From assembly GCA_964556885.1 (NCBI GenBank), contig CAZKYP010000133.1:1-9050 (forward strand): a stretch of 9,050 nt of DNA, given 5' to 3'. The notes beneath the pieces are model-generated. The model was not told where the DNA came from, did not search any database, and was given only the letters and a program-made list of their open reading frames with translations. Source of the stretch: CAZKYP01 sp964556885. GTDB lineage: Bacteria > Planctomycetota > Phycisphaerae > Sedimentisphaerales > Anaerobacaceae. Shown piece by piece: positions 1 to 6,611 of this stretch (position 1 is the first letter of the stretch; every line of letters begins with the position of its first letter). The position numbers and the translations under genes are program-made.

Positions 1-785
1 TCACCGTATGTTCTTGCCTGGCCGATGCTGTATGCAGCAGGAGACTGTTTTTTGTCGGCCAGAACATCTTCTATAGATTTGCCGATCTTCACAAATCCGG
101 CATAGACACCTTCGGCCGGAATCACCTGGTTAGGCCTTTTCATATTCAAGGTCGGAAACCCAAGCTTTTTGCCTATGCCGCGGCCGGGAATGATTTGTTC
201 GATAAGACGGTATGGTCTGCCCAAAGCAGTAGCGGCATCGGCAACATGACCGCTTTCGAGCATATATCGGATCATTGTACTGGAGACACGGACTATGTGG
301 CCGGTCGAGAGTCTGATTTGTTTCGGTTCGATAACGGTTACGTTAAAGCCCTCGTCTTGCCCAAGCTTGCTCAATGTATCGATATTTCCGGCGCGTCCTG
401 CGCCGAAATTAAAGTCGTTGCCCTCGACGACCTCAATCGGTCTTAGCTTTTCGACAAGAAATCGATTTACAAAATCCTCCGGTGAAAGTTTCAGCAGCTC
501 GTCATCGCCTTTCAGAACAATCAGGAAATCTACGCCGCATTGTGCTAATAGATGTTTCTTGAATTCTATCGGCGTTAATACTCCGGGCGCCCTTTCGGGA
601 TAAAGAACGGCTACCGGATGCGGCTCAAATGTCATTGCCGCCAATGCAACCTTCTGTTGTTCGGCTGTGTGTTTTGCCGCACTCAAAATTTCCTGATGGC
701 CCAGATGTACGCCGTCGAAGTTGCCTATGGTTAGTATGCAACCTTTCGATATATTTTTAAGATTTGTTGAATCAATGACTTTCAA
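1..785 (-). CDS. ribF: Bifunctional riboflavin kinase / FAD synthetase, C-terminus cut by window edge
   Basis: RibF phosphorylates riboflavin to FMN and then adenylates FMN to FAD in the cytoplasm. The 261 visible residues show the N-terminal adenylyltransferase domain with the nucleotide-binding motif GNFDGVHLGHQ (residues 21-31, HxGH type), GNDFNFGAGRAG (122-133) and SSTMIRYMLESG (168-179). The flavokinase domain begins with PGRGIGKKLGFPTLNM (200-215). Family members are usually about 310 residues, so some 50 C-terminal residues lie outside the window. I chose a TTG start at 785 because no ATG or GTG lies in frame just upstream, an AAAGG stands 9 nt before it, and it places the nucleotide motif at the normal distance from the N-terminus. 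It lies 119 nt downstream of pstB on the same strand and is probably a separate housekeeping gene. Identity is firm; the start codon is likely. Confidence 0.93.
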   Translation of the reverse strand, partial: MKVIDSTNLKNISKGCILTIGNFDGVHLGHQEILSAAKHTAEQQKVALAAMTFEPHPVAVLYPERAPGVLTPIEFKKHLLAQCGVDFLIVLKGDDELLKLSPEDFVNRFLVEKLRPIEVVEGNDFNFGAGRAGNIDTLSKLGQDEGFNVTVIEPKQIRLSTGHIVRVSSTMIRYMLESGHVADAATALGRPYRLIEQIIPGRGIGKKLGFPTLNMKRPNQVIPAEGVYAGFVKIGKSIEDVLADKKQSPAAYSIGQARTYG

Positions 786-832
786 TTTTATGCACCTTTT
801 TTAATTACCGGCCGGATAACATCAGTGAGCAT

Positions 833-861
833 AATTTAACCGTACGAATAACAATCCGCAA
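833..861 (-). promoter_or_regulatory. Weak candidate promoter for ribF
   Basis: On the minus strand TTGCGG (861-856) is followed after 17 nt by TAAATT (838-833), about 48 nt before the ribF TTG start. Three of six and four of six bases match the sigma70 consensus, so this is a weak call. A short dyad AAATTC-GGC-GAATTT (892-906) overlaps the pstB stop codon but lacks the GC-rich stem and U-run of a terminator, so read-through from pst cannot be excluded. Confidence 0.2.
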
Positions 862-904
862 TGTTTTTTAATTGAAGCTGTATTTGAATAGAAATTCGGC
901 GAAT

Positions 905-1666
905 TTAGCTTATTACGCCGCGGATGTATTCTTTGGTCAGCTCATATTTCGGATTGTTGAGGATTTGCTCGACCGGACCGTGTTCGATGAGCTGACCCAG
1001 ATACAGAAAGATTACATAATCGGCGAGTCTTTTGGCCTGGCGCAGGATATGGGTGACTATGACGATTGTATATTCTTTTTTAAGCTCGAGGAAACGCTGC
1101 TCTATCCTCCTGCTGGACTGCGGATCAAGTGCGGACGTCGGCTCGTCGCCGAGGATTATTTCGGGCTCAACGGCCAGCCCTCTCGCCAGGCAGAGCCTCT
1201 GCTGCTGGCCGACGGATAGCTTGGATGCCGGCTGATTGAGTCTGTCTTTTACCTCGTTCCAGATGGTTGATTCCGTGAGGTAGTGTTCGACAATCCGGTC
1301 CAGCTTCTTTTTGTTTCTGATACCGTGAATTCTTGGTCCGTATGCGACATTGTCATAAATGGACATAGGCAGCGGGTACGGCCTCTGCAGGAGCAGCACC
1401 ATTTTTTTTCTGAAGTGCGTCACATCCGCCCCGGGGTCGAATATGTTTTCACCGTCGACGAGGACCCGGCCGGAGACTTTTACTCCCTCCACCGTGTCGG
1501 TCAATCGATTGAACGATTTCAACAACGTTGTCTTGCCGCAGCCGGACGGACCGATGATTGCTGTTATCTTCTTGTCGGGGATATCGACGGTTATATCTTT
1601 GAGTACGTGCTCTGTTCCATAACGAACATTGAGATTCTTTACGCTTATATGCGTTCGTGATTCCAT
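905..1666 (-). CDS. pstB: Phosphate ABC transporter ATP-binding protein PstB
   Basis: This is the ATPase that powers phosphate import through the PstC/PstA channel; it works as a homodimer on the cytoplasmic face. The 253 residues match the usual PstB length. Walker A is GPSGCGKTT (39-47). The Q-loop Q94 is followed by RPYPLPMSIYDNVAYGPRIHG, which is diagnostic for PstB. The signature motif is LSVGQ (150-154) with V replacing the usual second G. Walker B ends in LGDE (catalytic E175), followed by the D-loop SALD. The switch His is H206. The ATG at 1666 has AGGA seven nt upstream, overlapping the pstA stop, so translation is probably coupled. It is the last pst gene here and is not followed by phoU. 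Confidence 0.95.
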   Translation of the reverse strand: MESRTHISVKNLNVRYGTEHVLKDITVDIPDKKITAIIGPSGCGKTTLLKSFNRLTDTVEGVKVSGRVLVDGENIFDPGADVTHFRKKMVLLLQRPYPLPMSIYDNVAYGPRIHGIRNKKKLDRIVEHYLTESTIWNEVKDRLNQPASKLSVGQQQRLCLARGLAVEPEIILGDEPTSALDPQSSRRIEQRFLELKKEYTIVIVTHILRQAKRLADYVIFLYLGQLIEHGPVEQILNNPKYELTKEYIRGVIS

Positions 1667-1675
1667 ACTAACATC

Positions 1676-2527
1676 CTATTTGATAATGTGTTTTGTATAT
1701 CTTGCAGTCAATAACCTTGCAAGAATGCTGATAATCAGGATTATTGCGGTCAATATAAGGGCCGAACCGTACGCACGGTCCTGTACTTCCGGAAATGGGG
1801 TGCCCAATTGAAAAAAGATGGCCAGAGGCAGAGTAGCCGCCGGTCGAAACAACGAATAGGGAATGTTATCCGTAAAGCCTGCGGTAAATAATACCGAGGC
1901 CGCATCACCGATCCCCCTTCCGAGAGCGATAAGAACCGCTGTCAATATTCCGGGCAGAGCCTGCCTCGTAACCACCTTCAGGGCGGTTTCGGTTCGCGTC
2001 GCGCCCAGAGCGTACGATACATCGAGGAGCTCTTCGGGCACCATTTTTATTACTTCGTCCATCGCCCTGCACATAATGGGAAATATCAGCAGCGCGACAG
2101 TTATTATACCGCCTAACAGCGAAGCACGAAGGCCGAAGTAAAGCATAATCGTAAAGCCGAATGCACCGTAAACGATCGACGGTACTCCCCATAGAACGTC
2201 GAATGAAAAACGGGTGAAGTTAACAAAGTACGATCCCTTCTTTGCATATATGTTCAGATACAGCACCACCGGCAGGCTGATTAAAATGGCAAGGAGAGTT
2301 GCACCGCCGGCCAGATAAACCGAGCCGACGATAGCATTTAGAATACCGCCCTCCTTGCCGAGGTAGAATCCGCCTTTAGGTGTTTGTGTAATCATTTGAA
2401 GATTGAGGCTGGGCAGGCCCCTGATGATAATCGTGCCTAATATGATAATCAATACCAACAGTATCAAAAGGGTCGATAGTATCATCAGGCCCCTGAAAAT
2501 GTTTTCTTCTATCTTTCGTGCATTCAT
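1676..2527 (-). CDS. pstA: Phosphate ABC transporter permease PstA
   Basis: PstA is one of the two inner-membrane permease subunits forming the phosphate channel with PstC. The 283 residues hold an N-terminal membrane helix (about 12-35) and a binding-protein-dependent transport domain with further helices to about 271. The family signature GVPSIVYG is at 114-121. The cytoplasmic EAA loop that docks on PstB is ALGATRTETALKVVTRQALPGI (173-194), followed by ALGRGIGDAASVLFTAG, where most PstA proteins have a GRAIGETA-like stretch; this is a conservative variation. Its ATG overlaps the pstC stop by one base (TAATG), a classic sign of translational coupling. Nine nt separate its stop from pstB. 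Confidence 0.94.
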   Translation of the reverse strand: MNARKIEENIFRGLMILSTLLILLVLIIILGTIIIRGLPSLNLQMITQTPKGGFYLGKEGGILNAIVGSVYLAGGATLLAILISLPVVLYLNIYAKKGSYFVNFTRFSFDVLWGVPSIVYGAFGFTIMLYFGLRASLLGGIITVALLIFPIMCRAMDEVIKMVPEELLDVSYALGATRTETALKVVTRQALPGILTAVLIALGRGIGDAASVLFTAGFTDNIPYSLFRPAATLPLAIFFQLGTPFPEVQDRAYGSALILTAIILIISILARLLTARYTKHIIK

Positions 2528-3420
2528 TATTGAACAGACCTTTCGACTTTGATAAGTATGAGCCGGGCCAGGATATTAAAGAAGAGCACCACAGCCAAAA
2601 GTATCAGCGAAGACAACAGCATTGCGGAATCATATAAAGGTATGGACAACATCTCCCCGTAGTTATTGGCGATCAGCGCCGGCAGCGGGTATGCGGGATC
2701 GAGTACCGATGAAGGATTTTTTGCCACATTGCCGGTGACCATAAGCACGGCCATTGTCTCGCCGAAGGCACGAGACAGACCCAGCACAACGGCCGCGATA
2801 ATTCCCGGAAGGGCCTTGCGAATAACAACATGTTTTACGGTTTGCCATTTTGTCGCGCCTAACGACAAAGACACTTCTCTTATCTCATGCGGGACGGAAT
2901 TGAACACTTCCGATGAAACATGGATGATGATCGGACAGACCATTACGGCCAGCACCATACCCCCGGCCAGCACGCTATAACCGGTTGAGAATGTTCCACA
3001 CGCCGGTGCGATATGGTCTCTGATCAAGGGAACCACCACCAGGATTCCCCAGACGCCGTAGACCACGGACGGTATTCCCGCCAAAAGGTCTATAAGCGGC
3101 TTGGTGCATTTACGGACATAATTCGGAGCGTATTCGGAAAGATATATCGCCGTTAGAAGTGACAGAGGTACGGCTATAACTACGGCGACCAGGGTTACCC
3201 ACAAAGTACCTGTGATGAAAGGAAGAAATCCGAACTGGCCTTTTAGAGGATGCCACGATGAAGAAAACAGCAATTCGCCGAGTGGTTTGGCCGATAGTAT
3301 CAATCTTGATCTTTGGTAAAGACTGAAGATCATCAAAAAAACAATCGAGCAGGAAAGAATCGTCAGCACGAATACGAATTTACCGAACAGTTTGTCTTTC
3401 AGTAGTCTTTTACTGTACAT
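2527..3420 (-). CDS. pstC: Phosphate ABC transporter permease PstC
   Basis: PstC is the partner of PstA in the phosphate channel of the cytoplasmic membrane. The 297 residues begin with a short basic stretch and a first helix (about 14-35), then a periplasmic segment and the permease domain from about 70. The signature GIPSVVYGVWG lies at 115-125. The EAA loop SLGATKWQTVKHVVIRKALPGI (186-207) is followed by GLSRAFGETMAVLMVTGN (214-231), which is distinctive of PstC rather than PstA. The ATG at 3420 has a close GGAAG upstream. It lies 33 nt downstream of pstS and overlaps pstA by one base, in the common S-C-A-B order. Confidence 0.94.
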   Translation of the reverse strand: MYSKRLLKDKLFGKFVFVLTILSCSIVFLMIFSLYQRSRLILSAKPLGELLFSSSWHPLKGQFGFLPFITGTLWVTLVAVVIAVPLSLLTAIYLSEYAPNYVRKCTKPLIDLLAGIPSVVYGVWGILVVVPLIRDHIAPACGTFSTGYSVLAGGMVLAVMVCPIIIHVSSEVFNSVPHEIREVSLSLGATKWQTVKHVVIRKALPGIIAAVVLGLSRAFGETMAVLMVTGNVAKNPSSVLDPAYPLPALIANNYGEMLSIPLYDSAMLLSSLILLAVVLFFNILARLILIKVERSVQ

Positions 3421-3453
3421 TATCTTCCATTGATTTTAAATCCGTTTCGGTTT

Positions 3454-4428
3454 TTACTGATTTATCGTTTCAAGCTTGGCCAGCTCATTTTGTAGCTTTT
3501 GCCCGGACAAGTTGATATATCCGGCTTCCGGGACATATTTCTGGCCGTCGGTAAGAATCCATCTTAAGAATTCAATTACTAATTTTCTTTGGGGTTTGCC
3601 CTGGCAGACGAGATGCAAATCCCTGGCCGGTGGAGAAGGATATTTGTCAGCCCCGATTGCCTTAACAATCTGGTCGCTGGAATTATAAAAATTCTCCGAT
3701 TCGTCGATTTTCCCGTTTCCGTCGATATCAATCGGCAGAACCTTGATTCCCTTGACCGGCAATTTTGTCTGACCGTCATAGGCGTAATTTATATTGTTGT
3801 ATCCTATCCCCGCCGGGTCTTTGGCAACTGCTTCGGCCAGGCCTGGATCACCGTATACACCGACTCCCTGAAGGTCCTCCTGATTCTTACCAAGGAACTG
3901 TGCCCACGTCTGGGCGGCGCCACAGGCGTCGGAACGTGTGAAAACATGAATGTCATGTCCGGCTTTTTCGCCGACAATCTCGCCCCAGTCGGTTGTTTTG
4001 CCTGTAATCCAAATATCAATTAAGGTTTCTTTTTTCAGGCCTTTTGACAAAAGTTCGGTCAATAACGGATTATTTTCATTGATTGTAGGGACAACGGCGT
4101 CTTTGGTTACCGAAATCCACCACGCCCCTTTTTCAATCTCGGCCGGATATATGTCCCTGGATACCATGCCGATATCGACTATTTGAGCGAGTGTATCAGC
4201 CATACCCTTGCCCGCCCCACCGGCGGCGATATCTATCTTTATTTGAGGGTGGATTTTCTGAAATTCCTCCGACCACTTGACGACCATCGGATAGAGAGCC
4301 CATGCCCCGGAGATTGTGATTGTACCTTCAATTTCGTCGGTTGATGTGGTCTTTTTCGTACATGATATGCCACAGATTGTGACAATTAAAATCACAGTTA
4401 TTGATAAGAATGTCAATACGTTTCTCAT
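3454..4428 (-). CDS. pstS: Phosphate-binding lipoprotein PstS (PBP-like)
   Basis: This is the extracytoplasmic solute-binding component that captures phosphate for PstCAB. In its 324 residues an N-terminal hydrophobic segment ends in a Cys (C23, local sequence GISC), an acceptable but not ideal lipobox, so it is probably a lipoprotein. The binding fold starts with TITISGAWALYP (36-47). A second ligand-loop signature TRSDACGAAQTW (164-175) corresponds to the RSDxxG phosphate loop of PstS proteins. Residues 234-245, DIDGNGKIDESE, form a complete EF-hand-type calcium loop within the domain. The ATG at 4428 has AAGGA eight nt upstream. It follows the DUF2490-like gene by 25 nt and precedes pstC by 33 nt. 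The pst context supports phosphate as the ligand. Confidence 0.9.
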   Translation of the reverse strand: MRNVLTFLSITVILIVTICGISCTKKTTSTDEIEGTITISGAWALYPMVVKWSEEFQKIHPQIKIDIAAGGAGKGMADTLAQIVDIGMVSRDIYPAEIEKGAWWISVTKDAVVPTINENNPLLTELLSKGLKKETLIDIWITGKTTDWGEIVGEKAGHDIHVFTRSDACGAAQTWAQFLGKNQEDLQGVGVYGDPGLAEAVAKDPAGIGYNNINYAYDGQTKLPVKGIKVLPIDIDGNGKIDESENFYNSSDQIVKAIGADKYPSPPARDLHLVCQGKPQRKLVIEFLRWILTDGQKYVPEAGYINLSGQKLQNELAKLETINQ

Positions 4429-4453
4429 CAGATATTTCCTTTCTGACTAAAGC

Positions 4454-5104
4454 TTAAAATGGATACCTGAAATTTATTCCGAAAACATTAACTTCTGTCC
4501 AATGGTTGTTACTTCTGCGTGATTCGAGTATGTAGTAAACATCCGTCTTGAGCTTTTCGAAAATTGTGCAGCTAAAACCGGAGTATAAACGGTTTTTGTT
4601 GAACTCGTCCGCATCGAAATCATAAAAAGGCTCATCTGCGATATACGGCTGAATGTCGAATTGTGTCATTTTTTTGAATTTTGCCGTTAGCTTGTTACGG
4701 TATCTGTAAAAATCATCATCCTCCTTTATCCTGTATTCAATCCTGTTCCTGTCGCTGAAGTCTATACCGAAAAGATTAAACTTTACCGTAGCATTCATAT
4801 TCGGCTGGTATTCTACTTTCCAGTCACTGTTCTTTTTTTCTTCAACATGTCTGTAATATGGTCCTATGACCAGCCAGTTATTGACCTTCCAATCGAAGCC
4901 GATATCGAAATGCGTATAGTAATGATTACTCATACCTCCTTTGTAACGAAGCTCCGGCGCGACTGTAATAGTAACTTTGTCATTTACTGATTCTGTAAAT
5001 CCAAAGCTTGTCCAGTATTCCCACCGACTTTCGGCCCGGGCCGGCCGATTGGACAGGAAAATACTTGTTATGAGTATTGATGCAAAAACAATCTTTTTTG
5101 TCAT
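4454..5104 (-). CDS. DUF2490-type outer-membrane beta-barrel protein
   Basis: The protein is predicted to sit in the outer membrane; its function is unknown. The 216 residues start with a signal peptide (basic MTKK, hydrophobic core, cleavage after ARA at residue 24). The mature part alternates polar and aromatic residues in barrel-like strands and begins SRWEYWTSFGFTESVNDKVTITV, with APELRYKGG shortly after, as in DUF2490 proteins. It ends in NFRYPF, a C-terminal aromatic beta-signal. An ATG two codons upstream (5110) is only about two nt from the AAGGAG, whereas the ATG at 5104 is eight nt from it, so I prefer 5104. It is the first gene of the probable pst operon, 25 nt before pstS, which suggests expression under phosphate limitation, perhaps as a phosphate-related pore. 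That role is inference. Confidence 0.72.
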   Translation of the reverse strand: MTKKIVFASILITSIFLSNRPARAESRWEYWTSFGFTESVNDKVTITVAPELRYKGGMSNHYYTHFDIGFDWKVNNWLVIGPYYRHVEEKKNSDWKVEYQPNMNATVKFNLFGIDFSDRNRIEYRIKEDDDFYRYRNKLTAKFKKMTQFDIQPYIADEPFYDFDADEFNKNRLYSGFSCTIFEKLKTDVYYILESRRSNNHWTEVNVFGINFRYPF

Positions 5105-5200
5105 TAGCATTTCTCCTTAAACAACTAATATTTATCGTTTTTCCTTAAGTCAGTTAGTATTGAAACCAGCTTTCCAAAAGTACCATGAATAAATATTTCC

Positions 5201-5224
5201 ATTATATATGTCTATCATGTCTAT
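5201..5224 (-). promoter_or_regulatory. Candidate promoter of the pst operon with tandem activator-like repeat
   Basis: Reading the minus strand, ATAGACAT (5224-5217), G, ATAGACAT (5215-5208), one base, then a perfect TATAAT (5206-5201). No good -35 box lies 17 nt upstream; the tandem repeat occupies that place, as in promoters driven by a response regulator. PhoB-type boxes are direct repeats overlapping the -35 region but have an 11-bp period, while this one is 9 bp. It therefore resembles the architecture of a Pho promoter and not the consensus. The predicted leader to the ATG at 5104 is about 90 nt. Confidence 0.38.
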
Positions 5225-5291
5225 AGAGAACATAGACTGATATTCTATACGAGTCAACCTAAAAATCAAAAAAATATTCAGACCAGAAATA

Positions 5292-5303
5292 GCACTATAG
5301 TGC
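5292..5303. repeat. 12-bp perfect palindrome
   Basis: GCACTATAGTGC is a perfect inverted repeat without a spacer, standing alone in AT-rich sequence between the two divergent promoters. It could be a dimeric regulator site. No second copy was noticed in the window, so function is uncertain. Confidence 0.3.
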
Positions 5304-5374
5304 GTCAAATAATATAAAATTAATAGATGCCATAAATGTCTGTATTATAGTTACTTACGAACTCTCATAAAAAT

Positions 5375-5397
5375 AATATGCAACTTAGTTGCATATT
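5375..5397. promoter_or_regulatory. Fur-superfamily-type operator, box 1 (probable Zur box)
   Basis: A 23-bp perfect palindrome: left arm AATATGCAACT (5375-5385), central T (5386), right arm AGTTGCATATT (5387-5397). Its core TGCAACT-T-AGTTGCA has the 7-1-7 layout usual for Fur-family boxes, and the total length equals that of classical proteobacterial Zur boxes. The right arm contains the -35 hexamer TTGCAT of the rightward promoter, so a bound protein would block RNA polymerase. The second gene of the operon encodes a Fur-family regulator, the obvious candidate ligand. Confidence 0.72.
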
Positions 5398-5417
5398 TAT
5401 CGTATAAGTGTTATGAT
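5389..5417 (+). promoter_or_regulatory. Sigma70-type promoter of the metal locus
   Basis: TTGCAT (5389-5394) and TATGAT (5412-5417) are separated by exactly 17 nt; each matches the consensus at four or five of six bases. Transcription would start near 5424, giving a leader of about 43 nt that contains operator box 2. The -35 element lies inside operator box 1. Confidence 0.6.
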
Positions 5418-5435
5418 GTTAAGAAGTATGAAATA

Positions 5436-5455
5436 AAAGTTGTATATGCAACTTT
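5436..5455. promoter_or_regulatory. Fur-superfamily-type operator, box 2
   Basis: A 20-bp inverted repeat, AAAGTTG-TATATG-CAACTTT, with one mismatched inner pair. It contains an exact copy of the 10-mer half-site ATATGCAACT (5444-5453) found in box 1, and a near copy of its complement (AGTTGTATAT, one change). The halves are arranged in the opposite order to box 1 and overlap at the AT-rich middle. It lies between the predicted transcription start and the AGGAG ribosome-binding site (5456-5460), six nt before the ATG at 5467. Confidence 0.55.
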
Positions 5456-5466
5456 AGGAGTAAAAA

Positions 5467-6138
5467 ATGCATCGAAGAATAAGTACAATTATATCAGAGT
5501 TGAAAAGCCATTCACCCTTTACGCTGTTCGGAGCATCTACTGGAATTCTCTGCATGATACTTCTAAAAAACCTTTCACACGAAACGAGCCGCACAATTTT
5601 TTACATATTTCATCCCGGCCATGTCTTATTAAGCGCAATTGTGACAACCGCTATGTTCAGGATTTATGAGAAAAGAAAGAAATTCGTTTATATTTTTATA
5701 ATCGGGTTTGTCGGTTCAATTGGTATCGGTACATTGAGTGATTCATTGATACCTTATGTAGGAGAAGCAATGTTGGGTATGCATGTTGACGTTCATGGAC
5801 ACGAACAAGAACAGGAACATGAAAGTTTCGCAGAAAAAGCTCATATTGGTTTTATAGAAGGCTGGTATGTCGTCATACCGGCGGCTGTTGTTGGTGTAAT
5901 GATTGGATTCTTAAGGCCGAAGACAAAGTTTCCGCATGCGGGTCATGTTCTTTTAAGTACATGGGCTTCATCGTTTCATATACTTATGGCAATGGGCGGA
6001 AAGCTTACCGTTTTTGAGGCGGTGGGAAGCTTCGGATTTCTATTTTTAGCTGTATGGCTGCCCTGTTGTTTTAGCGATATAATTTTCCCATTGTTGTTCG
6101 TAAAATCCGGGGCTGTCTCACTGCACCATCATCACTAA
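5467..6138 (+). CDS. Unrecognised His-rich polytopic membrane protein, candidate metal transporter
   Basis: I do not recognise a named family. The 223 residues give about six membrane segments (roughly 18-35, 46-65, 74-97, 132-149, 157-177, 185-212). The halves look duplicated: HPGHVLLS (49-56) recurs as HAGHVLLS (157-164), and SDSLIP (91-96) recurs as SDIIFP (203-208), with nearly equal offsets of 108 and 112 residues. Each half thus offers a His pair and an Asp in or near the membrane. The central loop carries HVDVHGHEQEQEHE (106-119) and the protein ends in HHHH; both suit binding of zinc or a similar metal. AGGAG stands six nt before the ATG. It is the first gene after the twin operators and precedes the Fur-family gene by 14 nt. 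Transport of zinc across the cytoplasmic membrane is inference from these features and from context. Confidence 0.8.
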   Translation: MHRRISTIISELKSHSPFTLFGASTGILCMILLKNLSHETSRTIFYIFHPGHVLLSAIVTTAMFRIYEKRKKFVYIFIIGFVGSIGIGTLSDSLIPYVGEAMLGMHVDVHGHEQEQEHESFAEKAHIGFIEGWYVVIPAAVVGVMIGFLRPKTKFPHAGHVLLSTWASSFHILMAMGGKLTVFEAVGSFGFLFLAVWLPCCFSDIIFPLLFVKSGAVSLHHHH

Positions 6139-6152
6139 AAAAGGCTATAACC

Positions 6153-6581
6153 ATGAAAAGAAATTTAAATGTACAGGCAAATAAAATGCTCAAATCGGCT
6201 GAGCTTTACTGCACTCAAAGCAGAGTGGCAATACTTAAACTACTTATAAAGGCCGTCAGGCCGCTTAGTCGGGAACAAATTGCGCAGAAATCAGGAAAAA
6301 ACCATTTCGATAAGGTGACAATATACCGAACACTCGACAGCCTGCGAAAGGCCGGGCTTGTGCATCGGGCCTTTACGGCTAACAGGGCCTGGTATTACGA
6401 GCTGGCACATAACTGTACCGAAAGTCAGTGTCATCCGCATTTTACCTGTACAAACTGCGGCGATACACACTGTCTGACTGGCATGATGCTGCCTATGGCT
6501 AAGGCTAAAAGCCCTTATAATGGTTATGTTATTCAACATCAGCAGGTCAGGCTCGAAGGGTTGTGCCCTGCCTGTGCATAA
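6153..6581 (+). CDS. Fur-family metalloregulator, probably Zur-type
   Basis: This is a dimeric metal-dependent repressor, 142 residues, a normal length for the family. The winged helix contains CTQSRVAILKLL (20-31) and the recognition region DKVTIYRTLDSLRKAGLVHR (53-72). The dimerisation domain has CHPHFTCTNCG (93-103) and CPAC (138-141), giving the four Cys of the structural zinc site, plus H129 of HQQVRLEGLC. The CHPHFxC form, rather than the HHDHxxC of typical Fur, points to Zur. The ATG has AAAAAGG about nine nt upstream. It follows the His-rich membrane gene by 14 nt, so it is probably transcribed from the promoter with the twin operators and autoregulated. The metal is inferred; Fur or another specificity is possible, and I give no symbol for that reason. 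Confidence 0.9.
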   Translation: MKRNLNVQANKMLKSAELYCTQSRVAILKLLIKAVRPLSREQIAQKSGKNHFDKVTIYRTLDSLRKAGLVHRAFTANRAWYYELAHNCTESQCHPHFTCTNCGDTHCLTGMMLPMAKAKSPYNGYVIQHQQVRLEGLCPACA

Positions 6582-6611
6582 CAATTATGTAATAAATACT
6601 GGTGTGAATAT

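Larger units (their letters stand above)
5105..5466. other. AT-rich divergent intergenic region
   Basis: These 362 nt separate the leftward pst operon from the rightward metal locus. I see no convincing ORF or RNA gene. The region holds the probable pst-operon promoter near 5201-5224, an isolated 12-bp palindrome at 5292-5303, and the promoter with two related palindromic operators at 5375-5455. It is clearly more AT-rich than the genes on either side. Confidence 0.7.

Noticed and set aside
195..603. Plus-strand ORFs within the first 600 bases
   Set aside because: The minus strand reads as continuous RibF with all family motifs; the plus-strand frames are shadows.
892..906. Possible terminator hairpin after pstB (AAATTC-GGC-GAATTT)
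   Set aside because: AT-rich six-base stem overlapping the stop codon and no U-run on the transcript strand; not convincing as an intrinsic terminator.
872..1660. Plus-strand ORFs opposite pstB
   Set aside because: They are antisense shadows of pstB, without ribosome-binding sites or recognisable domains.
5105..5466. Riboswitch, small RNA or CRISPR in the divergent region
   Set aside because: No spaced repeat array, no conserved riboswitch core and no GC-rich terminator-like stem were visible; the structure seen is explained by promoter and operator dyads.
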